Both the position numbers and the translations under genes were made by a program. DNA of 64,000 bases from Sporomusaceae bacterium (GTDB taxonomy: Bacteria > Bacillota > Negativicutes > UBA1444), in contig JAHDPL010000007.1 in NCBI GenBank assembly GCA_018434355.1, positions 1 to 64,000 on the forward strand, written 5' to 3'. This document shows, piece after piece, positions 33,487 to 42,498 of the stretch; the stretch's first letter is position 1; each line of letters starts with the position of its first letter. Below the pieces are notes generated by a model. It was not told where the DNA came from, did no database searches, and saw only the letters and a program-made list of their open reading frames with translations.

Positions 33487-36096
33487 ATGACCGGAAATGA
33501 ATTGAGACAAAAATACCTGCAGTTCTTTGCTGGGAAAGAACATCTGATTCTGCCCAGTTATCCGCTCATCCCCGATAATGACCCGAGTCTGTTGTTGATT
33601 GGCGCCGGCATGGCTCCCTTCAAGCCGTTTTTTACCGGCAAGATGAAACCGCCCCAACTGCGGATCGCTACCTCGCAGCGTTGCATCCGCACCGGCGATA
33701 TCGAAAATGTCGGCCGGACTGCCCGTCATCATACTTTCTTTGAGATGCTGGGTAATTTCTCGTTTGGCGATTATTTCAAAAAAGAAGCGATAGCCTGGGC
33801 CTGGGAGTTTGTCACCAAAGAATTGGGTCTGGCGCCGGACAAGCTCTGGATTACGATTTATACCGATGACGACGAAGCGTTTGAAATATGGAACAAGGAT
33901 ATCGGTCTGCCACCGGAGCGGATTATCCGGATGGCGGACAATTTCTGGGAAATCGGTACAGGTCCTTGCGGTCCCTGCTCAGAACTCTATGTCGATTTGG
34001 GCGAAGAGCGTGGTTGCGGCAAACCGGATTGCGCAGTCGGCTGCAACTGCGACCGCTATCTGGAAATCTGGAATCTGGTGTTTACCCAGTTTGACCGCGA
34101 TGAAGCAGGCAACTACACGCCGCTGGCCAAAAAGAACATCGATACCGGCGCAGGTCTGGAACGGATCGCATCGGTGTTGCAGAATAAAAAATCCAACTTT
34201 GAAACGGACCTGCTTTTCCCGATTATCGAGCATGCGATGAAAGTGGCCGGTGTTGAATACGGTCAGGCGGTTCGCACCGATATTTCGCTGAAAGTGATTG
34301 CCGACCACGCCCGTAGCGTCACCGTGATGATTTCGGATGGCATCTTGCCGTCGAACGAAGGCCGCGGTTATGTGATGCGCCGTTTGCTGCGCCGGGCGGT
34401 TCGGCATGGACGACTTTTGGGGATCGAAAAGCCGTTCCTGGTCGATATTGTCGATGTGGTGGCGGAGATTTTCCGTCAACCATACCCGGATATCGGCGAA
34501 AAACGCGATTATATCAAAAAAGTGATTCAGCTGGAAGAGGCCCGCTTCGGCGAAACGCTGGCCCAGGGCACAGAACTGTTGACCCAGCATATCGAAACCG
34601 TCAAGGCGGCCGGCGGCGAAATCCTGGATGGCGCGATTACGTTCAAACTGTATGACACCTTTGGCTTTCCCTGGGAACTGACTGCGGAAATCCTGGAAGA
34701 ACATGGTTTGAAACTGGATAAAGCAGGTTTTGACCAGGCGATGACCGAGCAGCGCGAACGCGCTCGGGCGGCAAGGCACGAAGCAGATGCGGCGGTCAGC
34801 ATTCCTGATCTGTCGGGGTTGGCCAACCAAAAACTCATCGTCGATTATTCGGCGACTGCCGCGACGGTAGTCTGTCTGTTCCGTGAAGGTCGTATTGTCG
34901 AAGAGACCCGCGACGGCGAAGAAGTGGCGGTGATTCTCGATGTGACCTCGTTCTATGCCGAAGGCGGCGGACAAGTCGGTGATACTGGCGTTTTGACCGG
35001 CCCGCTGGGCAAACTGGAAGTCGCGACGACCCGCAAATTGCCTGACGGTACCGTATATCACCTGGGAACGGTGACCGAAGGTTTCCTCAAACAGGGTGAC
35101 AAGGTCCAACTGGAACTCGGGCAGGAACGCAAAGCCGCCATTACCCGCAACCACACGGCGACGCATCTGTTGCATGCGGCCTTGCGCGAAACGCTCGGCA
35201 GCCATGTCAACCAGGCTGGCTCCTATGTCGGTCCGGACCGGCTGCGGTTCGATTTTTCCCACTTCGCCGCCATGAGTCCGCAGGAACTGGCTACCGTAGA
35301 GCAAGCAGTCAATCGGTCGATTTTGCTCAATGCGTCGATCGGCGTATTGGAAACAAGTCAGGAAATGGCCAAACAAATGGGCGCGATGGCGCTGTTTGGC
35401 GAAAAATACGGTGAAAAAGTCCGAGTTGTCGTTGTCGGCGACATATCCAAAGAGTTGTGCGGCGGTACCCATGTGGCAGCTACCGGTGAGATCGGCCTGT
35501 TCAAAATCGTCGCCGAATCCAGCATCGGGTCCGGTCTGCGCCGGATCGAAGCGGTGACCGGTTTAGCGGCGCTTGATTATGCCAATCTACGGGAAGCGAT
35601 GCTGGAAGCTGCAGCCCAATTGCTGAAAACCCGTCCCGAAGAACTGGTCAGCCGGTTGGAACAGGCGTTGAATCACAGCAAGGAACTGGAAAAGGAATTG
35701 GCCGCGGTGCAGTTGCAGCAGGCAAAAGGCGTAGTGCAGGGACTGTTGCAGCAAGTCGCCGAAGTCAAAGCCGTCCCGCTGGTTGCTGCTGCGGTCGAGG
35801 CGCCGGATATGGATACGCTGCGCTCGATGGCCGATATGGTCCGCGACAGCCTGAAAACAGGCGTTGTTGTGCTTGGCGCCGTGGTTGGCGACAAAGTCAA
35901 TTTTGTTGCGATGGCTGGCAAAGAAGCTGTCGCTCGCGGCGCGCATGCCGGCAATATCGTCAAGGAAGTTTCAGCGGCCGCCGGCGGCGGCGGCGGCGGT
36001 CGTCCGGAAATGGCGCAGGCCGGCGGCAAGAATCCGGAAAAGCTGGCCGAAGCCTTGGGCCTGGTCGGTTCGATTTTGGAAAAGCAGTTGCGCTAA
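33487..36096 (+). CDS. alaS: Alanyl-tRNA synthetase
   Basis: AlaRS of 869 residues: class II catalytic core (FFAGKEHLILPSYPLIP, RCIRTGDIENVGRT, HHTFFEMLGNFSFGDY), tRNA-recognition domain, editing domain with the zinc-binding NHTATHLLH and CGGTHV motifs, and the C-Ala domain ending in the GGGGGGR stretch. The true start is ATG 33487 after TTGGAGG; the frame is open further upstream but there it runs through the promoter and terminator. No T-box leader is possible in the short 5' region. It heads the conserved alaS-ireB-ruvX-DUF1292-mltG group. Confidence 0.96.
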   Translation: MTGNELRQKYLQFFAGKEHLILPSYPLIPDNDPSLLLIGAGMAPFKPFFTGKMKPPQLRIATSQRCIRTGDIENVGRTARHHTFFEMLGNFSFGDYFKKEAIAWAWEFVTKELGLAPDKLWITIYTDDDEAFEIWNKDIGLPPERIIRMADNFWEIGTGPCGPCSELYVDLGEERGCGKPDCAVGCNCDRYLEIWNLVFTQFDRDEAGNYTPLAKKNIDTGAGLERIASVLQNKKSNFETDLLFPIIEHAMKVAGVEYGQAVRTDISLKVIADHARSVTVMISDGILPSNEGRGYVMRRLLRRAVRHGRLLGIEKPFLVDIVDVVAEIFRQPYPDIGEKRDYIKKVIQLEEARFGETLAQGTELLTQHIETVKAAGGEILDGAITFKLYDTFGFPWELTAEILEEHGLKLDKAGFDQAMTEQRERARAARHEADAAVSIPDLSGLANQKLIVDYSATAATVVCLFREGRIVEETRDGEEVAVILDVTSFYAEGGGQVGDTGVLTGPLGKLEVATTRKLPDGTVYHLGTVTEGFLKQGDKVQLELGQERKAAITRNHTATHLLHAALRETLGSHVNQAGSYVGPDRLRFDFSHFAAMSPQELATVEQAVNRSILLNASIGVLETSQEMAKQMGAMALFGEKYGEKVRVVVVGDISKELCGGTHVAATGEIGLFKIVAESSIGSGLRRIEAVTGLAALDYANLREAMLEAAAQLLKTRPEELVSRLEQALNHSKELEKELAAVQLQQAKGVVQGLLQQVAEVKAVPLVAAAVEAPDMDTLRSMADMVRDSLKTGVVVLGAVVGDKVNFVAMAGKEAVARGAHAGNIVKEVSAAAGGGGGGRPEMAQAGGKNPEKLAEALGLVGSILEKQLR

Positions 36097-36190
36097 GCGA
36101 TAAAACAAAACAATCATGGCAGGAACCTTGCGTGAACAAGTCGAATAATTATCATTAGGTCCGCATGGTCGTGACGATGGATGATGGGAG

Positions 36191-36523
36191 ATGGCAAACG
36201 TGAGCTTTTCAGCCGATGATACGATTCATAAACCGCTGGAGGTCGGTGAAATCCTCGCAGGGGATTCTTCCGCCAATACTTTTGAAGAAACGATGAAGTT
36301 CGTCGTGGATAAAGAAAAGACCGAGGCCGGCAAGATTTTTGACGCCGTGTATGCGGCGCTGACGGAAAAAGGCTATAATCCGATCAATCAACTGGTAGGG
36401 TATCTGTTGTCAGGCGACCCCACCTATATTACCAATTTCAAGGAAGCCCGCAGCCAGATTCGCCGGGTCGAACGCGATGAATTGCTGGAAGAACTGGTAC
36501 GGTTCTACCTGAAAGACCGCTGA
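36191..36523 (+). CDS. ireB: IreB family regulatory protein (UPF0297, DUF965)
   Basis: This 110-residue protein has the UPF0297 core: [11 protein letters not shown] at its start, [27 protein letters not shown] in the middle and [17 protein letters not shown] at the end. In Enterococcus faecalis IreB is phosphorylated by the Ser/Thr kinase IreK and affects cephalosporin resistance. The position between alaS and ruvX is conserved across Firmicutes. The N-terminal 20 residues are variable; GTG 36200 is an alternative start. A hairpin terminator follows. Confidence 0.93.
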   Translation: MANVSFSADDTIHKPLEVGEILAGDSSANTFEETMKFVVDKEKTEAGKIFDAVYAALTEKGYNPINQLVGYLLSGDPTYITNFKEARSQIRRVERDELLEELVRFYLKDR

Positions 36524-36536
36524 GAAATACGTATGT

Positions 36537-36569
36537 CGCCGCTGTGACGAAACGTCGCGGCGGCGTTTT
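36537..36569 (+). terminator. Hairpin terminator between ireB and ruvX
   Basis: CGCCGC at 36537 onward pairs with GCGGCG ending at 36565, extended by TGACG/CGTC(G) near the AAA loop, and followed by TTTT. The T run is short, so read-through is likely. Confidence 0.65.
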
Positions 36570-36608
36570 CCATTCCTTATCCGTAGAAAAAAAACGAGGA
36601 GGGTTGCA

Positions 36609-37046
36609 ATGAGAATCATGGGGCTGGACCTGGGAGAAACCCGGATCGGCGTGGCGCTCAGCGATGAACTGCTATTGACGGCGCAGGGACTCTGCGTGAT
36701 CAACAGTCGGGGAATCGTTAATGACCTGGCGCAGGTGGTCGAATTGATTGAATCCCATGCGGTGACAGAGTTGGTCATTGGCTTGCCGCGCAACATGGAT
36801 GGCAGTTGCGGCCCAATGGTTGAAAAAGTCCGTGAGTTCGGTCGTCAGCTTGCCGATCGTAAACCGGAACTGAAACTGGAGTATTGGGATGAACGCCTGA
36901 CAACGACTGCGGCGCAAAGAGTATTGGTCGACGCGGACATGAGCCGTTCGCGACGTCGCAAGGTAGTGGACAAGGTTGCCGCCGGACTGATTCTGCAGGG
37001 ATATATGGATCTGCGGGCGCGTCGGGCCGCTGCTGTCTCGCGCTGA
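36609..37046 (+). CDS. ruvX: Holliday junction resolvase-like protein RuvX/YqgF
   Basis: This 145-residue RNase H-fold nuclease begins MRIMGLDLGETRIGVALSD with the first catalytic Asp. It has VIGLPRNMDGSCGP and the second acidic pair in YWDERLTTTAA, and ends KVVDKVAAGLILQGYMD. YqgF is implicated in pre-16S rRNA 5' maturation and is structurally related to RuvC resolvases. ATG 36609 follows GAGGAGGG. It keeps the usual position after ireB. Confidence 0.95.
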   Translation: MRIMGLDLGETRIGVALSDELLLTAQGLCVINSRGIVNDLAQVVELIESHAVTELVIGLPRNMDGSCGPMVEKVREFGRQLADRKPELKLEYWDERLTTTAAQRVLVDADMSRSRRRKVVDKVAAGLILQGYMDLRARRAAAVSR

Positions 37047-37053
37047 TGCGGCA

Positions 37054-37082
37054 TTGACAGGGTCGAATTTATAGTATACGAT
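37054..37082 (+). promoter_or_regulatory. Promoter for the DUF1292 gene and mltG
   Basis: A perfect TTGACA (37054-37059), a 17-bp spacer and TACGAT (37077-37082) form a likely sigma-A promoter. Confidence 0.6.
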
Positions 37083-37115
37083 TAATTCATAGTAATTTTT
37101 TTTGTGAGGTGCACT

Positions 37116-37457
37116 ATGGCAGATTTTGAACATGATGAAGCGGAAGAAGTAGATATTTTTACCGATGAAGAAGGCAACGAGTACTATGTTCATCGCTATG
37201 TAGATGTCGGCAACAAGAAGTACGCGATTCTGGTTTATATCGACGATTCGGAGGAATATGACGAGAGCGCCGAAGAATGCGGTTGCGGCGATGAGTCTTG
37301 CGAATGCGACGACGATTGTGAAGTCGAAATCGCCAGGGTGGAAACGATGGCCGATGGGGAACAGGCGTTTGTTTTCATTGACCCGGAGGACCCTGAATAT
37401 GATAAAGTGTGCGAGGCTTACGAGAAGCTGATGGATTCCGAACCTTATGAAGCCTAA
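37116..37457 (+). CDS. DUF1292 protein with a Cys-rich acidic insert
   Basis: This acidic 113-residue protein has the DUF1292 pattern: TDEEGNEYYVHRYVDVGNKKYAILVYID in the first half and EQAFVFIDPEDPEYDKVCEAYEKL near the end. Between them is an insert with five cysteines (C55, C57, C62, C64, C68) among Asp and Glu. The Bacillus homologue YrzB lacks this Cys cluster as I recall it. The function of the family is unknown. ATG 37116 follows GTGAGGTG; a GTG at 37104 is weaker. The 3' end overlaps mltG by 11 bases. Confidence 0.88.
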   Translation: MADFEHDEAEEVDIFTDEEGNEYYVHRYVDVGNKKYAILVYIDDSEEYDESAEECGCGDESCECDDDCEVEIARVETMADGEQAFVFIDPEDPEYDKVCEAYEKLMDSEPYEA

Positions 37458-38454
37458 CCGGCTTCTTTTTTTCTGTGCGATCGGGTTGATTTTGGCGGCG
37501 CTGGCAGGCGGCGCCTTTTGGTACGGCGAACAAATGAAGCCGGTGGCGCCGGCCGATGCCAAGCAACAGACGATCAAAGTGAAATCCGGTATGACAACCG
37601 GCGCGATTGCCGATGCATTGCTGGATAAAGGCCTGATCCGCAACCGGACGGCATTTTTGCTGGCGGCGCGCCAGGCAGGTCTCGATAAATCTTTGCAAGC
37701 CGGTGAATACGCATTTTCACGCTCGATGAACGTCGGACAGATTATCGAAATCATGGCCAAGGGAATTACGGTATATTCGGAGTTCACGATTCCCGAAGGG
37801 TTTACCGTGGAGCAGATCGCCGGTTTACTTGAGGAAAAAGGGCTGGCGCGTAAGGAGCGTTTCTTGGCTCTGGCCAAGACCTATTCGCCGTTTGACAAGA
37901 CCGAGCGACCGAACGTGAAGTATCGGGCCGAAGGTTTTTTGTTTCCCGACACGTACCGGATCAGCCGCGGCGCTAGTGAAGAAATGATTCTGCAAACCAT
38001 GGCGAATGAATTTGCCGAAAAATTTACGCCGGAGTTGCAGGCAAAGGCCCAGTCAATCGGCTTGTCCACTTATGAGGTCATTGTGCTGGCTTCGCTGATC
38101 GAACGGGAAGTTCAGCTGGCGAAGGAACGACCGATGGTCGCCCGCGTGTTTCTGAATCGGATCAAAATAGAGATGCCGTTGCAATCCTGTGCGACAATCC
38201 AATATATCCTTGGTTATGCCAAGGAAGAATTGACGATCGCCGATACGCAGCTACCTTCACCTTACAATACTTATCTGCACCAGGGAATGCCGCCGGGACC
38301 GGTGGCAAATCCCGGCTTGTCGTCGATCCAGGCGGCACTCAATCCGGCCGAGGGTGACTGGCTTTATTTTGTCGTCGACGGCAAAACCGGCGGGCATCGC
38401 TTTAGCCGCAGCCTGGCCGAGCACGAAGCGGCAATTCAACAGATCGGGAAATGA
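37447..38454 (+). CDS. mltG: Endolytic murein transglycosylase MltG (YceG-like)
   Basis: MltG cleaves nascent glycan strands at the membrane and so sets glycan chain length. The 335-residue protein has one N-terminal membrane segment (about 7-27), a LysM-like subdomain (VKSGMTTGAIADALLDKGL) and the YceG catalytic domain with catalytic Glu in ASLIEREVQ. The motifs GFLFPDTYRI and LPSPYNTYLHQGMPPGP follow. It starts inside the DUF1292 gene and overlaps the U32 gene by ATGA, so all three are coupled. Confidence 0.95.
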   Translation: MKPNRLLFFCAIGLILAALAGGAFWYGEQMKPVAPADAKQQTIKVKSGMTTGAIADALLDKGLIRNRTAFLLAARQAGLDKSLQAGEYAFSRSMNVGQIIEIMAKGITVYSEFTIPEGFTVEQIAGLLEEKGLARKERFLALAKTYSPFDKTERPNVKYRAEGFLFPDTYRISRGASEEMILQTMANEFAEKFTPELQAKAQSIGLSTYEVIVLASLIEREVQLAKERPMVARVFLNRIKIEMPLQSCATIQYILGYAKEELTIADTQLPSPYNTYLHQGMPPGPVANPGLSSIQAALNPAEGDWLYFVVDGKTGGHRFSRSLAEHEAAIQQIGK

Positions 38455-39689
38455 GGATGTTTGTGAAAATACCGGAACTGCTGGCTCCGGCCGGCGACAT
38501 GGAACGACTGAAAGTAGCGCTGGCCTATGGCGCCGATGCCGTCTATCTGGGCGGCAAAAATTTTGGCTTGCGTGCTTTCTCCGGCAACTTTTCGCCGCAG
38601 GAACTGACGCAGGCCTGTGCGTACGCTCATGAGCGCGGCCGCAAGGTATACGTTACTGTGAATATTTTTCCCCACAACGCGGAGATCACCGAACTGCCGG
38701 GTTATTTGAAACAGCTGGCCCAGGCCGGTTGCGATGCAATCCTGGTTGCCGATCCCGGCGTGTTTAGTCTGGCGCGCGAGCTAATCCCGCAAATCCCGGT
38801 GCATATCAGCACCCAGGCCAATACCACCAACTGGCGGTCGGCAAAGTTTTGGCAGGATCAGGGAGCAGAGCGGGTCGTGCTGGCCCGGGAACTGTCACTT
38901 GCGGAAATCCAGGAAATCCGCCAAAAAGTATCTTTGGAACTGGAATGCTTCGTGCATGGCGCGATGTGCGTTTCCTATTCGGGCCGCTGCCTGATGAGCG
39001 CATTTATGACCGGGCGATCCGCCAACCGGGGCGAATGCGCCCAGCCTTGCCGTTGGCGTTACGCGCTCGTGGAAGAGAAACGGCCGGGACAGTATTTTCC
39101 GGTGGAGGAAGATGAACGGGGAACCTACATCCTAAACTCGCGCGATTTGTGCCTGCTGGGGCAGCTGCCGGAGCTGGCCGCCGCCGGCGTACAAAGTTTC
39201 AAGATCGAAGGCAGGATGAAAAGCGTCCATTACCTGGCGACCGTGGTCCGGGTTTATCGTGAAGCACTGGACGCCTTGGCAAACCCGAAAGCAGACCCGA
39301 CGCAGAGCCGGCGGGAGTGGCTGGAAGAAATCGAAAAAGCCGGCAGTCGCGGTTATACGACTGGATTCTATTCCGGCCAGCTAGCCGACGACTCACAGGA
39401 ATATGAAACGGTGCGTACCCTGCCGGAATGGGAATACGCCGGTTTGGTCAAGGGCTGGAATGCTCTTGACGGAATGGCGTTGGTGGAACAGCGCAACCAT
39501 ATGCAGCTGGGCGATGAGATCGAGGTGCTTAGGCCGGCGGGATCGGTAACTCGACAGAGACTCTGCCTGATGACCGATGTCGAGGGGGCGCCGCTGACCA
39601 CTGCGCCGCATCCGCAACAAATGCTGTTGGTCCAGCTCGACGCGCCGGCCGATGAATTTGCCATGCTGCGAAGACGCCGCCGTGAGTAG
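38451..39689 (+). CDS. U32-family tRNA hydroxylation protein (TrhP-like)
   Basis: This 412-residue U32 family protein has PELLAPAGDMERLKVALAYGADAVYLG at the start, VTVNIFPHN, the signature ECFVHGAMCVSYSGRCLMS and four conserved cysteines in MCVSYSGRC and GECAQPC that bind an Fe-S cluster. SFKIEGRMKS follows. Members called TrhP/YegQ/YrrO use prephenate to hydroxylate uridine 34 of tRNA; older annotation calls them peptidases. Firmicutes usually have two adjacent U32 genes (yrrN/yrrO); only one is present here. It overlaps mltG by ATGA. Confidence 0.85.
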   Translation: MRMFVKIPELLAPAGDMERLKVALAYGADAVYLGGKNFGLRAFSGNFSPQELTQACAYAHERGRKVYVTVNIFPHNAEITELPGYLKQLAQAGCDAILVADPGVFSLARELIPQIPVHISTQANTTNWRSAKFWQDQGAERVVLARELSLAEIQEIRQKVSLELECFVHGAMCVSYSGRCLMSAFMTGRSANRGECAQPCRWRYALVEEKRPGQYFPVEEDERGTYILNSRDLCLLGQLPELAAAGVQSFKIEGRMKSVHYLATVVRVYREALDALANPKADPTQSRREWLEEIEKAGSRGYTTGFYSGQLADDSQEYETVRTLPEWEYAGLVKGWNALDGMALVEQRNHMQLGDEIEVLRPAGSVTRQRLCLMTDVEGAPLTTAPHPQQMLLVQLDAPADEFAMLRRRRRE

Positions 39690-39751
39690 CCAAAAGGCAG
39701 CAGCCTGTGATAAAATTAGAAAACTAAAATAAATAATATGGTTTTGAGGAT

Positions 39752-40213
39752 ATGAAAACGAGCGAAAAGCGAATTCTGGTTCTGCATGGACCGAATCTGA
39801 ATATGCTGGGCAAACGGGAGCCTGAGGTGTACGGCTCGTTGACGCTGGAACAGCTGAATGCCGAACTGGCTGCGCAGGCTGCAAAGCTGGGCGTTGCTGT
39901 CGAATGCCGTCAGTCCAATCATGAAGGCGTGCTGGTCGATATGATCCAGACGGCTGACGGTGAGTATGATTGCATCATCATCAATCCGGCGGCTTTCACG
40001 CATTACAGCATTGCGGTCCGGGATGCGCTGGCGGCGATTTCAACGCCGGCTATCGAAGTTCATTTGTCCAATATCTATCGACGCGAAGAGTTTCGCCATC
40101 ACTCAGTCACTGCGCCGGTCACAGTCGGACAGATTGCCGGTTTTGGCTCGCAGGGCTATATTTTGGCCTTGTATGCGGCTGTTGACATTATCATGCGTGG
40201 AGGCAAAAAATAA
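39752..40213 (+). CDS. aroQ: Type II 3-dehydroquinate dehydratase
   Basis: AroQ dehydrates 3-dehydroquinate to 3-dehydroshikimate in the shikimate pathway. The 153-residue protein has [20 protein letters not shown] (active-site loop with catalytic Tyr), [39 protein letters not shown] and a final [11 protein letters not shown]. All are typical of the dodecameric type II enzyme. ATG 39752 lies after TTGAGGAT. It is directly followed by pepP and precedes efp, an order common in Bacillota. Confidence 0.96.
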   Translation: MKTSEKRILVLHGPNLNMLGKREPEVYGSLTLEQLNAELAAQAAKLGVAVECRQSNHEGVLVDMIQTADGEYDCIIINPAAFTHYSIAVRDALAAISTPAIEVHLSNIYRREEFRHHSVTAPVTVGQIAGFGSQGYILALYAAVDIIMRGGKK

Positions 40214-41281
40214 TTGTCAGTCCAGTATGAAAGATTAACCAACTGGTTACAGCAACAGACGTTGCCTGCGGTATTGGTTTCCAAACGGATCAATGTCCGT
40301 TATTTCAGTGGATTTGCCGGTTCGGCCGGTGTGTTGGTGGTTTCGCCAACGATACGAAAATTGTTTGTTGATTTTCGTTATGTCGAACAGGCCCGGCAAA
40401 CCGCGCCTGAATATGAAACCGTAAAATGTCAGTCGAACCCGCTGGATGCCGCGGTTGAATATCTGCAACAGCAGAATCTTGACCGGATCGGTTTTGAAGC
40501 GGAGGATTTGACGGTTGCCGATTTTCGGCGGATTACGTCGGTGGTTGCCGAGCATCGCTGGATTCCCTCAGTTCTCGACTCTTTGCGGGTAGTGAAGTCA
40601 GCGGAAGAAATCGCAAAAATACAAACTGCAGCCCAGATTTTGGACCAGGCGTTTGCAAAAATCCTGCCGCAGATTCGGCCGGGAATCGCCGAAAACTCTC
40701 TGGCGGCTATTTTGGAATATGAAATGCGCCAACTGGGTTCCGAGCGGACCGGTTTTGCCACGATCGTAGCCAGCGGTCCCCGTTCGGCACTGCCGCATGG
40801 CGTTGCCGGCGATCGGTTACTGGCGACCGGCGATCTGGTCGTGTTTGATTTTGGCGCGGTGTTTGACGGCTATCACTCGGATATGACGCGTACGGTTTGC
40901 CTGGGCCCGGCCAGCGACCGTCAGCGGCAGATTTATGACACGGTTTTGTCGGCCCAAATGGCTGGGCTGGCGGCAGTCCGTCCCGGCGCTCTCTGCAGGG
41001 AGGTTGATGGCGTCGCTCGCGGCATCATTGCCGAAGCGGGATTTGGCGATTTTTTCGGCCACGGACTGGGCCATAGCGTTGGATTGGCCATTCATGAGAG
41101 TCCCCGGTTGTCGCCGCTGGCCGGCGAGGCTCGCCTGGAGACGGGCATGGTGGTTACGGTGGAACCGGGAATCTACCTGCCGGAATGGGGCGGCGTCAGG
41201 ATCGAAGACTTGGTTGTGGTAACCGCTGACGGTTGCCGTATTCTGAGCCATACGACCAAACAATTGCTTGAACTGACATGA
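40214..41281 (+). CDS. Xaa-Pro aminopeptidase (M24 family, PepP-like)
   Basis: This cytoplasmic metallopeptidase of 355 residues would remove the N-terminal residue before proline. It has a creatinase-like N-domain (NVRYFSGFAGSAGVLVV) and a pita-bread catalytic domain. The metal ligands are D in DFGAVFDGYHSDMTRT (two Asp), H in GHGLGHSVGLAIHE, E in VEPGIYLPEWGGVRIED (two Glu). The start is TTG 40214 immediately after the aroQ stop, with GGAGG overlapping the end of aroQ. aroQ-pepP-efp is a familiar Firmicute order. Confidence 0.92.
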   Translation: MSVQYERLTNWLQQQTLPAVLVSKRINVRYFSGFAGSAGVLVVSPTIRKLFVDFRYVEQARQTAPEYETVKCQSNPLDAAVEYLQQQNLDRIGFEAEDLTVADFRRITSVVAEHRWIPSVLDSLRVVKSAEEIAKIQTAAQILDQAFAKILPQIRPGIAENSLAAILEYEMRQLGSERTGFATIVASGPRSALPHGVAGDRLLATGDLVVFDFGAVFDGYHSDMTRTVCLGPASDRQRQIYDTVLSAQMAGLAAVRPGALCREVDGVARGIIAEAGFGDFFGHGLGHSVGLAIHESPRLSPLAGEARLETGMVVTVEPGIYLPEWGGVRIEDLVVVTADGCRILSHTTKQLLELT

Positions 41282-41333
41282 CGATCATTTCGGTGATCTG
41301 AAATTTTCATTAGAATGAAAGGGTGGAGTGTAG

Positions 41334-41891
41334 ATGATTTCGAGTAATGATTTTCGTAACGGCGTGACGGTGGAGATGGATGGGGATGCCTGGCAGGTCA
41401 TTGATTTCCAGCATGTCAAACCCGGTAAGGGCGCTGCGTTCGTACGGGCTAAAATGAAGAACATCAGAACCGGCTCGGTCGTGGAAAAAACCTTCAATCC
41501 GGGTGAAAAGATGGCCCGGGCCCATCTGGACAACCGTCAGATGCAATTCCTCTATGAATCTGATGGCGCATACAATTTCATGGATAACGAAAACTTTGAA
41601 CAGACTTCGATGACTGCCGAGCAGCTCGGTAGCGCCAAGAACTTCCTCAAGGAGAACATGAACATCGGCGTGCAGTTTTATCAGGGCGCGATCATGGGTG
41701 TCGAACTGCCGGTGGCTGTCGAGTTGCGCGTGGTTGAGACCGATCCGGGGATTCGCGGCGATACTGCGACTGGCGGTACCAAACCGGCCAAACTGGAAAC
41801 GGGCCATGTGGTAAAAGTCCCATTCTTTATCAACGTTGGCGATGTGTTGCGCGTTGACACCCGGACCGGCGATTATCTCGAACGGGCATAA
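41334..41891 (+). CDS. efp: Translation elongation factor P
   Basis: EF-P relieves ribosome stalling at consecutive prolines. The 185-residue protein has the three beta-barrel domains of the family, the modification-site loop VKPGKGAAF with Lys32, and a C-terminal [17 protein letters not shown]. The prolines flanking K32 are normal for the Firmicute type. A terminator follows. In spore formers the spoIIIA operon lies between efp and the asp23-like gene; here only about 190 bases separate them. Confidence 0.96.
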   Translation: MISSNDFRNGVTVEMDGDAWQVIDFQHVKPGKGAAFVRAKMKNIRTGSVVEKTFNPGEKMARAHLDNRQMQFLYESDGAYNFMDNENFEQTSMTAEQLGSAKNFLKENMNIGVQFYQGAIMGVELPVAVELRVVETDPGIRGDTATGGTKPAKLETGHVVKVPFFINVGDVLRVDTRTGDYLERA

Positions 41892-41923
41892 ACCGGCGGA
41901 AAATTTGTTGCAGCGACTGCTTG

Positions 41924-41951
41924 AAAAATCCCGTTTCGGCGGGATTTTTTT
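41924..41951 (+). terminator. Rho-independent terminator after efp
   Basis: AAATCCCG (ending 41933) pairs with CGGGATTT (from 41940) around TTTCGG, followed by a T run. Confidence 0.9.
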
Positions 41952-42037
41952 ACGATGTTGGGAAGATGACGGACGCTCTTGCTGAAAATGCATAAAAAAG
42001 CAGGGATATTCACTCGCCGGGTTGAATAATAGAATTG

Positions 42038-42043
42038 TATAAT
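42038..42043 (+). promoter_or_regulatory. Possible -10 box before the asp23-like gene
   Basis: TATAAT (42038-42043) lies 36 bases before the start codon. No good -35 box is seen at the correct distance, so an activator or an alternative sigma factor may be needed. Confidence 0.4.
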
Positions 42044-42079
42044 ATACAGGCTTTCAGCCTTTGGCAGAGGAGGGGCGAA

Positions 42080-42487
42080 ATGGACAACTCCAGGAAGAGT
42101 GGCCAGACCGGCGATGAACTGATGGATCTGGGCAGTGTCCGGATTGCCGATGAAGTGATTGCGTCCATTGCGGGGATTGCCACGATGGATGTTCCCGGCG
42201 TGGTCGGGATGAGTAGCGGACTGATCGGCGGGATGGCCGAAATGATGGGTAAAAAGAGCACCTCAAAAGGGGTCAAGGTTCAGGTGGGCGCGCGGGAAGT
42301 GGCGGTCGACCTGTATATTGTCGTGGAATATGGCCTGCGGATTCCCGATGTTGCGTTGCAAGTGCAGGAAAAGGTGAAGGAGGCTGTGGAAACCGCAACC
42401 GGCCTGACAGTATTGGAAATCAACGTGCATGTTCAGGGCGTCGGTTTTTCCCGCGGTGATACGGATGAAGATCTCAGGGTGCGATAG
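42080..42487 (+). CDS. Asp23/Gls24 family envelope stress protein
   Basis: This 135-residue protein of the Asp23 (YqhY) family has GSVRIADEVIASIAGIATMDVPGVVGM, KGVKVQVGAREVAVDLYIVVEYG and the C-terminal VLEINVHVQGVGF. Asp23 proteins coat the membrane through the anchor AmaP and respond to envelope stress. ATG 42080 follows GAGGAGGGG; a longer frame to the left is not used because it would start in the promoter. The next two genes encode AmaP and its usual small membrane partner. Confidence 0.93.
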   Translation: MDNSRKSGQTGDELMDLGSVRIADEVIASIAGIATMDVPGVVGMSSGLIGGMAEMMGKKSTSKGVKVQVGAREVAVDLYIVVEYGLRIPDVALQVQEKVKEAVETATGLTVLEINVHVQGVGFSRGDTDEDLRVR

Positions 42488-42498
42488 GGGGATGAACG

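Noticed and set aside
33979-35472. A long minus-strand frame (497 codons) opposite alaS
   Set aside because: It is fully inside a well-supported synthetase gene, has low-complexity His/Arg/Gln-rich translation and no ribosome site. GC-rich genes with strong codon bias often leave such antisense frames.
35970-36005. GGC trinucleotide run in alaS as a microsatellite
   Set aside because: It encodes the poly-glycine stretch conserved in the AlaRS C-terminal domain, so it reflects protein constraint.
36145-36165. Possible Fur box before ireB
   Set aside because: GAATAATTATCATTA matches only about 10 of 14 informative positions of the 7-1-7 box and no iron gene follows.
36672-37877. A minus-strand frame (401 codons) across ruvX, the DUF1292 gene and mltG
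   Set aside because: It spans three plus-strand genes and an intergenic promoter, and its translation has no family features.
41280-41300. Hairpin GATCA/TGATC after pepP as terminator
   Set aside because: Only a five-bp stem without a T run; it is unlikely to stop transcription into efp.
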